A stretch of 52,465 nt of DNA from Neocallimastix lanati (nom. inval.) (GCA_016946835.1 JACVTC010000302.1:1-52465); one strand, 5' to 3'; positions 10,162 to 22,300 are shown, counted from the first letter of the stretch. The notes: generated from the letters alone by a model not told the origin. Program-made: numbers and translations.

Positions 10162-12027
10162 TTATTTGCATAAACCATACTTTGGTTGGCATCCTTTTTT
10201 ACAATGATTATTGGATGTACCACAATAACCCCATTTACTGCAGCATTTATTACCTTTACACCTACCATATTGTTCACCACATTTATCGTGAGAGCCGTAG
10301 CATAACCCAAATTCACTTTGACATTTTGATCCACAATGAGCATCTGAAATGTCACAATAGCCATATTGACTACAACATTGTTTCTCATTAAGACATTTTC
10401 CATAATCAGTGCCACAACGACCACCATCATTACATCTACCATAACTGGCTTGACATCCAGTACCACAATGGTCTATCGAAGTTCCACAATAACCATATTT
10501 ACTACAACATTCCCCTTTCGAACATGATTTATTGTTAAATTCTTTACCGCAACGATAGCTAGTATTTATAGTAGGTGATGGAGATTTCGTAGTTGTAGAA
10601 GTAGTAGTAGTAGCAGTTCTAGTTGTAGTAATTATTTTTCTAGGGAATGAAGTTTTCAATTGCCACATTTGATCATCATTTACTTCTTCACTACAATCAT
10701 ATAAAGTTACAGATCTTTTTGTAACTGAATAAAAAGCTACCCCGTAACTATGTAATTTTTCATAACCAACACAACGATCATTATAATATTTACTCATAAT
10801 TGTTTTATAATTATTATTGTAATTAAAGAGAGCATTATTATCACATTTACCCATAATAATTTTATTTTCATCAGCCACGTTTAGGCACAATTCAGAATTA
10901 CTTTTAGATTTGAAATAGTAACCTTCTTTCTTTTTTGTAATGATCCATTTATAATCATCTAGATTTCTGCATTCGGAATAAGTCGGAATTCCATTTTCAT
11001 AATCAGGACCATATAAACATGAATTACTACTTTCATTATAAATCCATGCAACGGTACTTGTTTGAGCAGGCTTATATATAGTAGTTGTTGTAGGTTTTAA
11101 TTTAGGTAAAGATTTTTTTATAGTCCACATTTGATCATCGCGTACTTCATTATTACAATCATATAATGAAACTTTATTTTTTACATTTTTTACATTAGAG
11201 AAATTTGGATTACCAATACAATTGTCAGGACATTTTTTACTTTCAATAGATTTATAAATATTATTATAAAGGAAAATAGCATTAGAATCACAGTTACCCA
11301 TTATAATTTTACTTTCGTCTTCATCATCAACTCTTAAACATAATTCAGGATTTTCTTTAGATTTGAAAAAACTACCTTCTTTGACTTTTATGTAATACCA
11401 TTTAAAATCGTCTGTATTTCCACATTCTTCATATGTTGGAATATTACCTTCATATCCAAAAACATGTAAACATAGTTCTGTATTTTCATTATAAAGCCAA
11501 ACTGATGAAGCTGTTGGTGTAGATGTGGTAGTTTTAGTTGGAGTAACTGCTTTACTAGGAATAACATCTGAAAAATCCCATAATATATTTGAATTAGTTT
11601 CACAATTTTCTAAATTTATATAAGGATAACTATCACTATTATTTTCGTTTATAATACCAATGCATTTATCACTAATTTCTAAATTTTTGAATATATCATC
11701 ATAATATAAAACAGATTCATCACTGCAGTCACTTAAAATTAATTCATTATTATCATTATAAGATATACATGTTGACGTATCTAAAGCAGACGTAATTTGA
11801 ATACTATTATCATCTCCTGTAGTACTTAAATACCATTTATAATTATCAGAATTACCACATTCCTCACAACTAATGATACTTTCATAAAATCCTGATGTGT
11901 ATAAACATAAAGCATTTTTAGTTTGTTCATTATAAATCCAAATTGGTTTTTTGGAATCTATAAAATCCCCAGATGCAGCAATAACACTGCTTATTATGTT
12001 AATGATGATAAATAATTCAGATAACAT
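10162..12027 (-). CDS. Secreted protein with three ricin-B-lectin-like modules and three CBM18 chitin-binding domains
   Basis: 621 residues. An N-terminal hydrophobic signal peptide (about 1-18) is followed by three related modules (about 25-150, 168-300, 320-455), each with an IYNE/LYNE start, a W-Y core, a cluster of the type IIMGNCDSNA and an end such as DDQMW. These look like ricin-type beta-trefoil lectin repeats. Thr/Ser-rich linkers separate them. The C-terminus (about 490-621) holds three cysteine-rich CBM18/hevein-like domains with the core CCSKYGYCG and variants. The protein should be exported and bind glycans, chitin in particular. Similar architectures are common in anaerobic gut fungi. 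The lectin module is shared with the C-terminus of the 12759-18698 protein. It may be a fungal gene or a virus-captured one; a tandem AAAATGAT pair lies upstream. Confidence 0.88.
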   Translation of the reverse strand: MLSELFIIINIISSVIAASGDFIDSKKPIWIYNEQTKNALCLYTSGFYESIISCEECGNSDNYKWYLSTTGDDNSIQITSALDTSTCISYNDNNELILSDCSDESVLYYDDIFKNLEISDKCIGIINENNSDSYPYINLENCETNSNILWDFSDVIPSKAVTPTKTTTSTPTASSVWLYNENTELCLHVFGYEGNIPTYEECGNTDDFKWYYIKVKEGSFFKSKENPELCLRVDDEDESKIIMGNCDSNAIFLYNNIYKSIESKKCPDNCIGNPNFSNVKNVKNKVSLYDCNNEVRDDQMWTIKKSLPKLKPTTTTIYKPAQTSTVAWIYNESSNSCLYGPDYENGIPTYSECRNLDDYKWIITKKKEGYYFKSKSNSELCLNVADENKIIMGKCDNNALFNYNNNYKTIMSKYYNDRCVGYEKLHSYGVAFYSVTKRSVTLYDCSEEVNDDQMWQLKTSFPRKIITTTRTATTTTSTTTKSPSPTINTSYRCGKEFNNKSCSKGECCSKYGYCGTSIDHCGTGCQASYGRCNDGGRCGTDYGKCLNEKQCCSQYGYCDISDAHCGSKCQSEFGLCYGSHDKCGEQYGRCKGNKCCSKWGYCGTSNNHCKKGCQPKYGLCK

Positions 12028-12076
12028 TTAAATAATTTGTTTAAAATTTTTTTAAAAAAAAAATAACAAAAAAAAA

Positions 12077-12096
12077 ATCATTTTATAAATCATTTT
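12077..12096 (-). promoter_or_regulatory. Tandem AAAATGAT promoter-like elements
   Basis: Two overlapping-context copies (12077-12084 and 12089-12096, minus strand), 50-70 bases upstream of the 12027 start and each preceded by TTTAT. This is the clearest instance of the element. Confidence 0.5.
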
Positions 12097-12237
12097 ATAA
12101 ATCACATTATAAAATATAACTTATAATAATATATATTTTTTTAAAAATAAAAGTAATAATAATAAAAATAGATATAATTTATAAAATTTTAAAAAACTAA
12201 AGTAAAATATATTTTTTTATTACTAATTTTTTTTATT

Positions 12238-12460
12238 TTATTTTTTATTTATTATTTTTTATTTTTTATTTATTATTTTTTATTTTTTATTTATTATTTA
12301 TTATTTTTTATTTTTTATTTATTATTTTTTATTTTTTATTTATTATTTTTTATTTTTTATTTATTATTTTTTATTTTTTATTTATTATTTTTTATTTTTT
12401 ATTTATTATTTTTTATTTTTTATTTATTATTTTTTATTTTTTATTTATTATTTTTTATTT
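12238..12460. repeat. 21-bp A/T satellite (about 10 copies)
   Basis: Near-perfect head-to-tail copies of a 21-bp unit (ATTT ATT ATTTTTT ATTTTTT) lie upstream of the ricin/CBM18 gene. Copies are almost identical, suggesting slippage or recent expansion. Confidence 0.9.
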
Positions 12461-12758
12461 TTATTTTTATTTTATTACTAATTTTTATTTTATAACTAAT
12501 TTTTATTTTTTATTTTTTATTTTATTTTTTAATGTTTATTTTTTTATTTTGTTTTTTGTTTTTTTGTTTTTTTGTTTTTTTTTTGTTTTTTTGTTTTTTT
12601 GTTTTTTATTTTTATTTTTGTTTTTATTTTTATTATTATTTTTTTTTAATTATTTATTTTTTCTTTATATTTTATATTATATTATATTTTTTTTTCTTTT
12701 TATTTTTTAAACTTAGAGTTCAATATTATTTTTCTAAAATAATTTATCATTGTTAATA

Positions 12759-15700
12759 TTAATTAGGAGTTTTTATTTCCCATATCATTTTTTCATCTTT
12801 TTTGTTGCAATTAGCTAATGTTAAATATTGTCGTGAATTTCGATTATTACGTTCATCAATTCCACTAATACATTTATATTGTTTATTAGAAGAGTTAAAA
12901 TATTCTATATAATTCTTTGGCTCATTATATGATATACGTGCTTTATCCATATTTTCACTACATTTACCAGTTATTATTTTATTATTATCAACTATTAAAC
13001 AAATATCATCATTAATTGCAGATTTAAGATAAGATTTTTTATTGATAATTTCAAAATACCATTTGAAATTTTTTAATGTTTTACTATAATCTGCATATCT
13101 AACATTATTACCTATTCTATTTGCAGCATATAAGCATTTATTATAATATTTACTACATAATAAAATGTACTTTTTATCTTGAAGATCCCCATTATTTGAA
13201 TTAATTTCAGGATATCTCCATTTAATAGTATTATTAATTTTCCAAACAATTGAACGAGTATTTTTATCACAATATAATTTACTATTATTAGATATTTTAT
13301 TATCATAAATATTGTATATATCTTCATTGGTTTTATCTTTAAAAGAAATATTATTACTTCCAACGACAATTTTATATAAATAACCAGAATTATTTTTTGA
13401 ATATTTTATTTCAGTAGATATTTTAGATTTATGATCTCTATAAAGTAATTTACCGTTAAGAATAATCATTGAATAATCTCCACAGTATAACATTTCTCCT
13501 TCTCTAAAAGATTCACCAATTTTAATTTCACTAGCATCATATGGTCTATTAGTAATAGTTTTTTTCGCAGCCCATTTATATTCACCAGTACTCGATCTTA
13601 AAATTAAATTTTTATATTTCACATATAAATAGTAGTATTCATCACTTACAAAATATTCTTTATGTAATAAATATTGACCATTATTTAATTCTATATTACC
13701 GTTATTTAAAACGGATAAAGAAAAAATCGAATCATTAATATTAGTATATTCTGAAATATTGAAATTATAGATAATCTTTTCATTATAATCACTATAAAAT
13801 AATAAATTGTCTATTAGACTGATAAGAGTATTTTCAGTTTTTTCATTAGGTGATATATAATAAATTAACATTTTATTCATTGTGTATATGGTGTTACAAT
13901 TTGTGCTATTGGAAATAAAATAATCACATAAATGTAAACTACTATATAATTCCCATATGTGATGAGTATTATTATAAGCTATTAACTTATCTGATGAGGC
14001 TTCATACGTTAGTTCCATGTTTAAATTATTATTAACGATAACATTATCATTAATATATAAATTATTATTAGCTAAAGTAATATTTTTAACACCTCCTACA
14101 GCCGCATTTTTAAATTCTAAACCTGTAATACTAGATAAATATATAAAATCTTCATTATTACCTTTTTCAGAAGAATAGATTTTATCGAAAGCAACCATTG
14201 AATTATCAACAGTAATTACATTATTTATTCCATGACTACTACCATAGAGTGGTCTATTTACTTGTCTTATACTAGATAAATATCTTATACCGGAGTATTT
14301 CCATATCGGTTCCCAATTTTTTACATTAAAAATCATTAATTCTGGTTTTTTCATATTTGGTCTATATTCAATAGATAATCTATTATATTTATTAAGATTA
14401 TTACCTTTTTCATCGAATTTAGGATCAATGGATACAATCGTTTTTTTGGTTTTGTTGTTACAAATTAGAAATAGACCTTGATTATTTAATTGTAATTCCT
14501 TAACTCCTTCATCCTTTGGACAACTTTGTATAATTGTGGTTTCGTTCAAGTTACCATTAATAAGTTTAACTTCAGTATCCGTAACATTTAAATACATATT
14601 ATAATCTGATAATAATGATTCTCCAGGTAATAAATTATTAAAGTAGTATTTTTTAATGAAAATTGGATCTTCATCGGAATTTTCAAAATAATTATAATTA
14701 TATATATCTGTTTCTGAAAATATTTCATATATATATTTATTTCTTACATGTTCTGAACAAGATGTAATTTCATATAAAACTGGATTAACAAATCTAATAT
14801 GACCATCGTATAATCTTTTATTCCAATTACTCCAATAAACATTATGATATTGATCTTCAACAATTAATTCACCTTCGTTAGTTAATGTTAAATAGAATTT
14901 ATAACTATTTAAAAGGTTTTCTGAGTCAACAAGAGCTAACGGGTTAATCGAATGCCATATAGAATAATTGCTTTTATCTCTTAATATAATTTCACCTAAT
15001 GGAGAAAAAACAATTTTATAAGGACCATCAAACAAATCAATATTAGCTGTATTGGAAGACCAAGTAGTTCTTGAATTATCTTTTATTACCATATTTCCAG
15101 TTTTTTGAACATAAAATCTATATTTTTTATTTTCAGATATTAGTGCTTCATTTTGATTCAACCTATTAGAACAATTCATTTCAATTGTATTAGTATTAAG
15201 ATCTTTAACAACTTTAGAATTATGTACATTATGTTTATCGTAATATTCATAATCGGCTTTTATATTACCGTTAATACTCAATGGATATACATATTCTACT
15301 GGAAAAGCGTAACCATTATAATTTTCTTGATGACCTTTAATTTCCCAAATTTTTACACCTACGCCATCGTATAAAGTCACTGAAGCTCCTATTCTCACAT
15401 CATCTTCATCTTTAATATGTAAATAATAACCTTTATCATCTGGGAAACCTACATTAAAAGGTAAATCTTTAGGTAAAGAATCCCAAATAATATAATCATC
15501 GTCTTCTATAGTTATTTCATTTGGATTATCCGAAGTAGGAGATGTTGTACTAGTTGCTGTTGTTGTTGCTGTTGTTGTTGTTGTTGTTGTTGCAGTTACG
15601 GTAGCATTATTAGTTGTAGTAGAATTATTATTATTTGTAATAATGATACTTGTTGAAGATTTATTAATGTTTGTAGGAATAATAGTAGTTGTAGATTTAT

Positions 15701-18698
15701 TACTGTTAATAGTAGTTGTTGTAGATTTATGGCTGCTTGTAGTAACTGTAATAGTTTTAGATTTATTATTGTTTGTGGTAACATTAGTAGTTGTAGATTT
15801 ATGGTTGCTCGTTGTAGCAGTAGTACCTTTAGTTATAATGGGTTGTGTTTTTGGAAGATGTGGAATACGAGCTCTTTTTTCTTTTACACTTATTGTATTA
15901 CTTTTAATAGAATTTGTTAATACAACATTATTATTATTAACTTTATAATAATCTAATATTAATTTTTTAATTCTTTCCTTTTCTCCATTCAAATTGTTAT
16001 CTAAATCGATTATTTTTTCAAATAATTCAATATATTCTTTCGAATATTTAACATTACTTATGTTTTTTTTATAAATATTTTTAGCAGTGATATATAAATG
16101 GCCATTATAACCAATAAAAAATTTTAAATCATTATGATCATCTGGTATAGTATTAATTCCATTACTCCATATTTTTTTATTTCCTTGACAGTTTTCTTCA
16201 CTAATAGTATCACCTTTACATAAAACTAACTCACCGTTACCTAACAATCCAAAACTATACTTTTTACTTTTAGTTGTTATGGCTTCACCATCTAATAAAA
16301 CATCACCTGAAATTAAGGTATCCGAGTTAACATTTTTATCATTTTCAATAAAATTGAACTTGTCAAAATCATTATTAGTTAAAGTTTCTTTATAATTATA
16401 TTTATCTTTACAATCGATTACACTTGTTACAAAATCAACAAATTCTACAGGAATAAGACTTCTATTAAAGGTAATACGAGTTTCATTTAATTCCGTTATA
16501 TGACCTTTAGCCCAGATAACAACTTCGGTTTTGAACATAGGCAAAGCCACTATAGAATGACATGAATTATCTTCAATATTATTAATTGTGACCGTTTTAG
16601 TTGAAGTAGTACTCGTGGAGTTACTTCTAGAGATTTCATAGGAATGCTGAGCAGATTTTTCTATTACAGATTCATAAGAGGTTTGGTTATTAGTATTGAC
16701 TTGAACAGAATTTCCAAAAGTATATCCATGTGATGATGTATCTGATTTTGATTCTTCGTTAACCCATCCAGTGTCTTTATTAAAGGTAGATGAAAGCATT
16801 TTTGATGTAGCATCTGAAACAGAATTTTCTTTAGTTGAAGTTTCACTATGACCAGTCGTACGGGCATCAGAATATCCAACCGTATTTGCCCAACTGTTAC
16901 TAAATCCAGAAGTTGTAGTAGCAGTATCAGACCAGCCTTTTGAGGAAGATATAGAACCACCTCTAGTACTACCATGGGTTACTGTGTCAGATGAAGAATG
17001 AGTTCCTGCTAAAGCTAATTGATACTGCAAATTAGCTTGATCTATAGCTATATTTTCGGATGATCTAATACCAGCTCTTTGTATTCTACTTTGATCGCCC
17101 ATAGCTACTAAATTACCATATTGACCAATAATTTCACCACCACTAGATAAAATCTGTAAATAAGGATTTCCTCCTTTACCGCCACGCTTTTTGAGATTTG
17201 TTGTGGAACTTGACGATTTTTCGTTCATAGAATTAATATATTGTAGATTACGTTTTTTACTAAATATATCTTTAATAGTGTCAACTCCCCAACCGATAAT
17301 ACCATTGCATGCATCATTTATAAATGTTTCAGGCATATCAATACCAAACAACTCTAATGGACTTTTACATCCAATAAAATCAAATTTTTCTTTATTTGTA
17401 ACTATATTATATAATTTTTCACCTGCTGGATAAACATAATTATCAAAAGATGTTATAGTTACATTTTCAAAGAGACTCTGATCTATCGGTATATCTTTTA
17501 ATCTCGGTGTATATACTTCGTTTTTTACTTTATCAAAATCTTTTTTTTCCATTCTAGTATTTTCTTCAGTATGAGAAATTTCTTCACTTTTACTCCAATT
17601 TGATTCTTCGACAACTTCTCCAGAATCCGTGTGAGCATGAGATTGTTCTTCGTTTACTGTATAAGTTTTACTATTTTCTCTACTATTAGTAATAGTTTGA
17701 TCCTTATTATCAGTAGTGGATTTACTATTACTATTAATAACGGTATATATTTTTTCAATAGAATTACTAACACCTTTAGATTCCGATAAAGACATTGATT
17801 TAGAATTTGATAATGTTTTTGCCAATTCAATTGTTTTATTGATTTCATCAGTGTTAGCATCACCTTTACTATAAACTTTACCATATGATTTATGATAAGA
17901 ATTACCATTACTATTGGATATACTAATAGTATCTTGTATTTCTGTAGTAAAAGAAACAGAGCAAGTGTAGGTAGAACCTTTCATATTACTAAAATTGCCA
18001 CATTCTTCCATATCACTTTTTGAATTATCTATCAATTTAATATGTTCCTCAGATCTATATGGCATACCTATAGTATAAATAGTATTTAATGGATCATCAT
18101 TTAATTGTTCGACTCTAATTAATGAAGGATGATATGGATTATACGCTGGATTATTACTATTTAATGCAATATTTTTGATACCATTTTTCATTAAATTATC
18201 ATAAATTTCTTTATATTGTTGTTTTAATTCTTCTATCTTACGACTTCTATATACATCATCAGTATTTTCATCTTTAACTTCTTCTTTATCATCTTTATAT
18301 TTATGTTTATCATTATTTTCATTATCTTCTACCTCTTTTTCTTTTTTATTGTTTACATCTACAGATTTATTTTCCTTACTTTCTCTTTTATTGTAACTTT
18401 TATTTTTAATAACAGTATAATACTTTCCAATATTATTAACTAGTGTATTATTACCACAGTAAGATACACCAAACCAATCAGGTCCAATAAACTTTGCATA
18501 ATCTTCAATAGTATTAAAATAAACAGTATTATTATTAGAATCAACGTAATATGGATTGGTCATTTTTATTACATTGTTATTAGTGTAGAGACAAAATTCA
18601 ATATTTGTAATATCTTCATTTTCTTTATCATTAATCGAAAATGAATTACCAATATTGGTAACAATTGTCAGTAACACTAATGAAATTAATAGATTCAT
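12759..18698 (-). CDS. Giant secreted multi-lectin-repeat protein (1979 aa)
   Basis: A signal peptide is visible at about 1-19. Order of regions: a Lys/Glu-rich stretch (about 115-170); a module starting NPAYNPYHPSLI near 182; two Ser/Thr-rich alternating segments (about 240-400 and 560-700); a conserved patch with CHSIVALPMF near 712; a bulb-type (B_lectin-like) repeat near 780-850; a Thr/Asn linker (about 952-1056); a module with IIWDSLPKDLPFNVGF and LYDGVGVKIWE near 1070-1140; further B_lectin-like repeats with W-S cores (1170-1300 and beyond); and a C-terminal ricin-type module (about 1840-1979) like those in the 10162 gene. It is a paralogue of the 30049 protein, which lacks the Ser/Thr segments and C-terminal half. 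The alternating Ser/Thr strands are reminiscent of beta-structured surface proteins; I cannot assign a function. No intron or frameshift is seen. Confidence 0.8.
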   Translation of the reverse strand: MNLLISLVLLTIVTNIGNSFSINDKENEDITNIEFCLYTNNNVIKMTNPYYVDSNNNTVYFNTIEDYAKFIGPDWFGVSYCGNNTLVNNIGKYYTVIKNKSYNKRESKENKSVDVNNKKEKEVEDNENNDKHKYKDDKEEVKDENTDDVYRSRKIEELKQQYKEIYDNLMKNGIKNIALNSNNPAYNPYHPSLIRVEQLNDDPLNTIYTIGMPYRSEEHIKLIDNSKSDMEECGNFSNMKGSTYTCSVSFTTEIQDTISISNSNGNSYHKSYGKVYSKGDANTDEINKTIELAKTLSNSKSMSLSESKGVSNSIEKIYTVINSNSKSTTDNKDQTITNSRENSKTYTVNEEQSHAHTDSGEVVEESNWSKSEEISHTEENTRMEKKDFDKVKNEVYTPRLKDIPIDQSLFENVTITSFDNYVYPAGEKLYNIVTNKEKFDFIGCKSPLELFGIDMPETFINDACNGIIGWGVDTIKDIFSKKRNLQYINSMNEKSSSSTTNLKKRGGKGGNPYLQILSSGGEIIGQYGNLVAMGDQSRIQRAGIRSSENIAIDQANLQYQLALAGTHSSSDTVTHGSTRGGSISSSKGWSDTATTTSGFSNSWANTVGYSDARTTGHSETSTKENSVSDATSKMLSSTFNKDTGWVNEESKSDTSSHGYTFGNSVQVNTNNQTSYESVIEKSAQHSYEISRSNSTSTTSTKTVTINNIEDNSCHSIVALPMFKTEVVIWAKGHITELNETRITFNRSLIPVEFVDFVTSVIDCKDKYNYKETLTNNDFDKFNFIENDKNVNSDTLISGDVLLDGEAITTKSKKYSFGLLGNGELVLCKGDTISEENCQGNKKIWSNGINTIPDDHNDLKFFIGYNGHLYITAKNIYKKNISNVKYSKEYIELFEKIIDLDNNLNGEKERIKKLILDYYKVNNNNVVLTNSIKSNTISVKEKRARIPHLPKTQPIITKGTTATTSNHKSTTTNVTTNNNKSKTITVTTSSHKSTTTTINSNKSTTTIIPTNINKSSTSIIITNNNNSTTTNNATVTATTTTTTTATTTATSTTSPTSDNPNEITIEDDDYIIWDSLPKDLPFNVGFPDDKGYYLHIKDEDDVRIGASVTLYDGVGVKIWEIKGHQENYNGYAFPVEYVYPLSINGNIKADYEYYDKHNVHNSKVVKDLNTNTIEMNCSNRLNQNEALISENKKYRFYVQKTGNMVIKDNSRTTWSSNTANIDLFDGPYKIVFSPLGEIILRDKSNYSIWHSINPLALVDSENLLNSYKFYLTLTNEGELIVEDQYHNVYWSNWNKRLYDGHIRFVNPVLYEITSCSEHVRNKYIYEIFSETDIYNYNYFENSDEDPIFIKKYYFNNLLPGESLLSDYNMYLNVTDTEVKLINGNLNETTIIQSCPKDEGVKELQLNNQGLFLICNNKTKKTIVSIDPKFDEKGNNLNKYNRLSIEYRPNMKKPELMIFNVKNWEPIWKYSGIRYLSSIRQVNRPLYGSSHGINNVITVDNSMVAFDKIYSSEKGNNEDFIYLSSITGLEFKNAAVGGVKNITLANNNLYINDNVIVNNNLNMELTYEASSDKLIAYNNTHHIWELYSSLHLCDYFISNSTNCNTIYTMNKMLIYYISPNEKTENTLISLIDNLLFYSDYNEKIIYNFNISEYTNINDSIFSLSVLNNGNIELNNGQYLLHKEYFVSDEYYYLYVKYKNLILRSSTGEYKWAAKKTITNRPYDASEIKIGESFREGEMLYCGDYSMIILNGKLLYRDHKSKISTEIKYSKNNSGYLYKIVVGSNNISFKDKTNEDIYNIYDNKISNNSKLYCDKNTRSIVWKINNTIKWRYPEINSNNGDLQDKKYILLCSKYYNKCLYAANRIGNNVRYADYSKTLKNFKWYFEIINKKSYLKSAINDDICLIVDNNKIITGKCSENMDKARISYNEPKNYIEYFNSSNKQYKCISGIDERNNRNSRQYLTLANCNKKDEKMIWEIKTPN
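15530..15840 (-). repeat. Thr/Asn-rich linker-coding repeat
   Basis: Imperfect repeats of the NKSTTT type form a mucin-like linker of about 100 residues inside the giant lectin protein. Ends in a pure Thr/Ala-Thr run coded by GTT/TGT repeats on the plus strand. Confidence 0.85.
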
Positions 18699-18772
18699 AA
18701 TCGTAATTTAAAATTTTCAAAAACTATAAATTTATATATATTTTTATAACATTTTTATTTAAAAATATAAAA

Positions 18773-18780
18773 ATCATTTT
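18773..18780 (-). promoter_or_regulatory. Candidate promoter element AAAATGAT
   Basis: 75-82 bases upstream of the giant lectin gene start, in the context TTTATAAAATGATTTTTA on the minus strand. Confidence 0.45.
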
Positions 18781-19175
18781 ATAAAATTTAAAATTATTTT
18801 AAATAATATTTCAAAAATTTGATAATTATAAAAATATTTTGAAACTTTTTTATTCAAGAAAATAAAAATTTAATATTTTTTGTTTTTGTTTTTGTTTTTA
18901 TTTTATTTTCCTTTTTATAAAATAATATTTTATTTTAAAAAATATAATTCGATTACATTTCTCTTATAAAAACAATATTTTATTTAAAAAAAAAAAAATA
19001 AATTTATTACATTTCTCTTATAAAAATAATATTTTATTTTAAAACGAAAAAAAAAAAAAAAAAAAATATAAATATATATACATTACTATTTCTATTAAAA
19101 ATAATATTTATTTTTAAAATATAAAAATTACAAACTTTTTTTTTCTTTACAAAAACAATATTTTATTTAAATATA

Positions 19176-19203
19176 TCCATCTATCCATCCATCTATTCAT
19201 CTG

Positions 19204-19232
<29 letters not shown>
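19176..19232. repeat. CATC / CATA tetranucleotide microsatellite
   Basis: A run of CATC units passes into CATA units (acatacatacat), followed by a TA run. Simple sequence with no obvious role. Confidence 0.85.
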
Positions 19233-19239
<7 letters not shown>

Positions 19240-19365
19240 TATTTTGTTTTAAAAAATATATATTATATATCTTTGGATGTTTTTTCAACACAATTATATT
19301 TAATATATACCTTTTATTTTAGTAAATTTCATTATTTATTATATAATAAAATAAAATCATATCCA

Positions 19366-22300
19366 TCATGCTCTTGAAAAAATTCCTTTTGCTTTTGATA
19401 TATTTTTAATTACATCACTTTTTGTATTAATTTTATTTGAAAACGATTTATTATGATTTACTAAACTTATTTTAACATTTAAATTACTATTATTTATAAT
19501 GGAAATACTAGTTTCTGGTGCATTTTTCAAGGAAATTGAAACTTTACTTTTCAAATTATTGTAGTCATTATATATTTCTATGAATACTGATTCAGGAACA
19601 TTACCTGATAATTTTACTACTTCATTCTTTTTATTCATACACATATTTCCTAAATCTTTAGTAATTCCACTTACTTGTTCTTTATTTGGATTATTTTTAC
19701 TTAATAAGTTGCTCAATTTACTGAATAATGTACTATATTTTAATTTTTTAATATTAATATTTTTTAAGTTACCCCTTGATATGATATTATTTACATATCT
19801 ATCTTCTCTTTGTTCATGAGTTTCTAAATACTTGATATCATTATTTTTAATATCACTTAACATTTTATTGCTTTTAGATACTTCATTAATTTCTTTTATT
19901 TTATCGGCATCTCTATACGATGGTAATGTATGATCCATTAATTTATAATCCATTCTATACCCCGTATTTAAATCGGATAATTGGCTAGGTGTGGCTTTTT
20001 CTATAATTTTTCTCGACGCTTCACTTCTGGAATTAACCTTTTCATTAAACATATTCTCAAAATCATGTTGACTTATCTTATATACCGTATTTTTATTAAA
20101 CGTATAAGATTGTGCATCTTTATTATTAGTTCTTATATGTTCTTGTATTGGTCTATTAACATCAACCCTAAAGTCTTCCGGATTATTTCTCATAACTCCT
20201 TCTACAACCTTGTTATATTTAGATGTAGACATATACATTAGTCTTCTATATAATTCTATATCATTAGGAATATAAATATAATTCACATCTAGTGCTTTCT
20301 CTTCACTCAGAATTAATTTAGTACTAATTAATTCATTGTAACCACTTATTAATTCGATAAGATGAGCTCCCTCTTCAAAATGACCTTTAGATTCATCTAA
20401 TTTTTTAAATTTTTCGATTTTTTCATTAATTATTCTATTTATATCTCTTATTTTTTCCATCATTAATTCTTCTTCTACTTCATTACCATTTATTTCAAAC
20501 ATATTATCTTTTAAAGCATCGAAATATTTTTTCACATACATCGTAGATTTTGGATCGGTCATTATAAATTCATAGACATTTCCTACTTTTCCTACAATAT
20601 GGTCCATTGTTAATACATTTGATGATTTGACTTCGGACTTTTTAAATCCATTAATCGTATCTTTATATCTATTTAATCTTTCGTTGACATCTTCATCTAT
20701 TGGATAATTAGATTTCAACAATGTATTTAATGCTTCCTTTACCGAATAAATGGTTTGTGAGTTATTAAGGAAACCTTCACCTCCATTGTTATTTCTATCA
20801 AATACTTCTTCAACTTCACTTACTTTATCGTATATATCTAATAATTTTTCTTTATATTCTTGTCTAGTTTCTTCACTGCCTGATACGTCTAATTCCTTTA
20901 ATTTATTTGTAATATATTCTATTTCGTATGTTTTGTCATCATCTAATTTTTTATCACTTAAATCCATATTATAAACAATATTTATATTACTTAAATCTTG
21001 ATCATCATCATTAAATAATTGCGTTATATTCTTTAGAATTTCATCTAATTTATCTGTAACAAATTTAGATTCTGTATCGGCTTCATTCTTATAGTTATTG
21101 GTTTTGGTTATTTTGTTACCTTTGCTATCTACGATCTCTCCATGTTTTTCAACATGTTGCTTCAACATTTGATTATATAATTTATTGATATTATTTAATT
21201 TATTCATATCTAAATCTCTAATGGATTCGTGACTTTTATAATTAGAATTCATATATCTGTAATTAAGACCATTAATCACCTCATTCATATCAGTAATGAA
21301 TTTTTCACTATCTTCCTTAGTAATTGCCCCTGAATTTTCAAAGCTATTTAATAAAGTTTCAATCACATTTAATAATGTTTCAGCTCCATCACATAATTCA
21401 CCGGGACTGCTTATACTAGTTTCTTCGTCTTTAACTTTAATATTTTCTGAATCATATTTTTTAAGGTTTTGTAATGAACTAATTAATTTCTTTTCTACAT
21501 CAAAACTTCCAGTTATATATGTTTTTGTTAAGCAACTTTTACTTTCGGTACATCTAGATCTTTCATTTTTAATATCTTTAATTCCATTTTGTAAATTTAA
21601 CGATTCTCTCACATTATTATATCTTGAATGGTACTCATTATTATCTGTATAATGAATCATGCCTTCTTTTTCATTATATAATTCTTTTCCTAATATTGAA
21701 CTTCCATAAATTGTTAATGTAGTTAATTCATTGTCTGTTATTCTATTATTTTCATTTCTATATTTAATTAAATTTAACCCAAAATCTTTTAGAGAAATAT
21801 CATTGATATTATTATTATTATCTAATTTAACCTTTGTGACATCATCGTCAAACACATCTGACCTTACAACATTCATATTATATTTTCCATTATTCTTTAC
21901 TAAATATTTTCTTTCAATAATTTCATTATCTGATACATCATTAAATTCTTCATTCTCTAAAGCATAATCTTCAGGTTTTAATGTCGTCCCATCTGTTTTT
22001 TCTAAATCAAATCCACATTCTGCTAAAAATCCTATACTAAATTTTTCAACATATTCGTTATCGTTAATCTTGATTTTATTCATTTCATGATTATCACTAT
22101 TATTATTTAAAATATTCAATTCTTCATAGGTAAAGAGGTCTCCATTACCATTTACTTTATCAAGTTCATATCCTTCTAAATTTTCAACCAAGGTAAATGC
22201 ATTACAAATTTCTTTATTATCATCATCATTAATTATTAATGAATGGTTCATCAAATCAATCCCTTTTGATTCATCTTTGCTATTATATGAAACAATATTA

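Larger units (their letters stand above)
12028..12758. other. AT-rich gap with simple repeats
   Basis: Holds the tandem promoter-like element near 12077-12096, the 21-bp satellite at 12238-12460 and a T/G run at about 12530-12640 (TTTTTTG units). An open frame over the T/G run would be Phe-rich and is not credible as a gene. Confidence 0.6.
18699..19365. other. AT-rich gap with simple repeats
   Basis: Includes three loosely repeated segments of the form TATAAAAA(C/T)AATATTTTATTT (about 18910-19035) and a short CATC/CATA tetranucleotide run at 19176-19230. No gene seen. Confidence 0.5.

Noticed and set aside
10131-10466. Other-frame ORFs over the CBM18 region and elsewhere (for example 15643-15948, 23210-23515, 35647-35844)
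   Set aside because: They are shadows of repeat-rich or Asn/Thr-rich genes on the opposite strand or another frame.
12238-12460. CRISPR-like array
   Set aside because: The 21-bp units are contiguous, with no spacers; it is an A/T satellite. No array was seen anywhere in the window.
12532-12756. A 74-codon plus-strand frame made mostly of Phe, Tyr and Ile
   Set aside because: It is a by-product of T/G and T/A simple sequence with no normal amino-acid composition.
19366-20300. An ADP-ribosyltransferase-like domain in the C-terminal part of the 2106-residue protein
   Set aside because: The string YRRLMYMSTSKYN looks like an Arg plus STS pair, but I see no matching catalytic Glu motif at the right distance, and similar strings are expected by chance in a protein this long.
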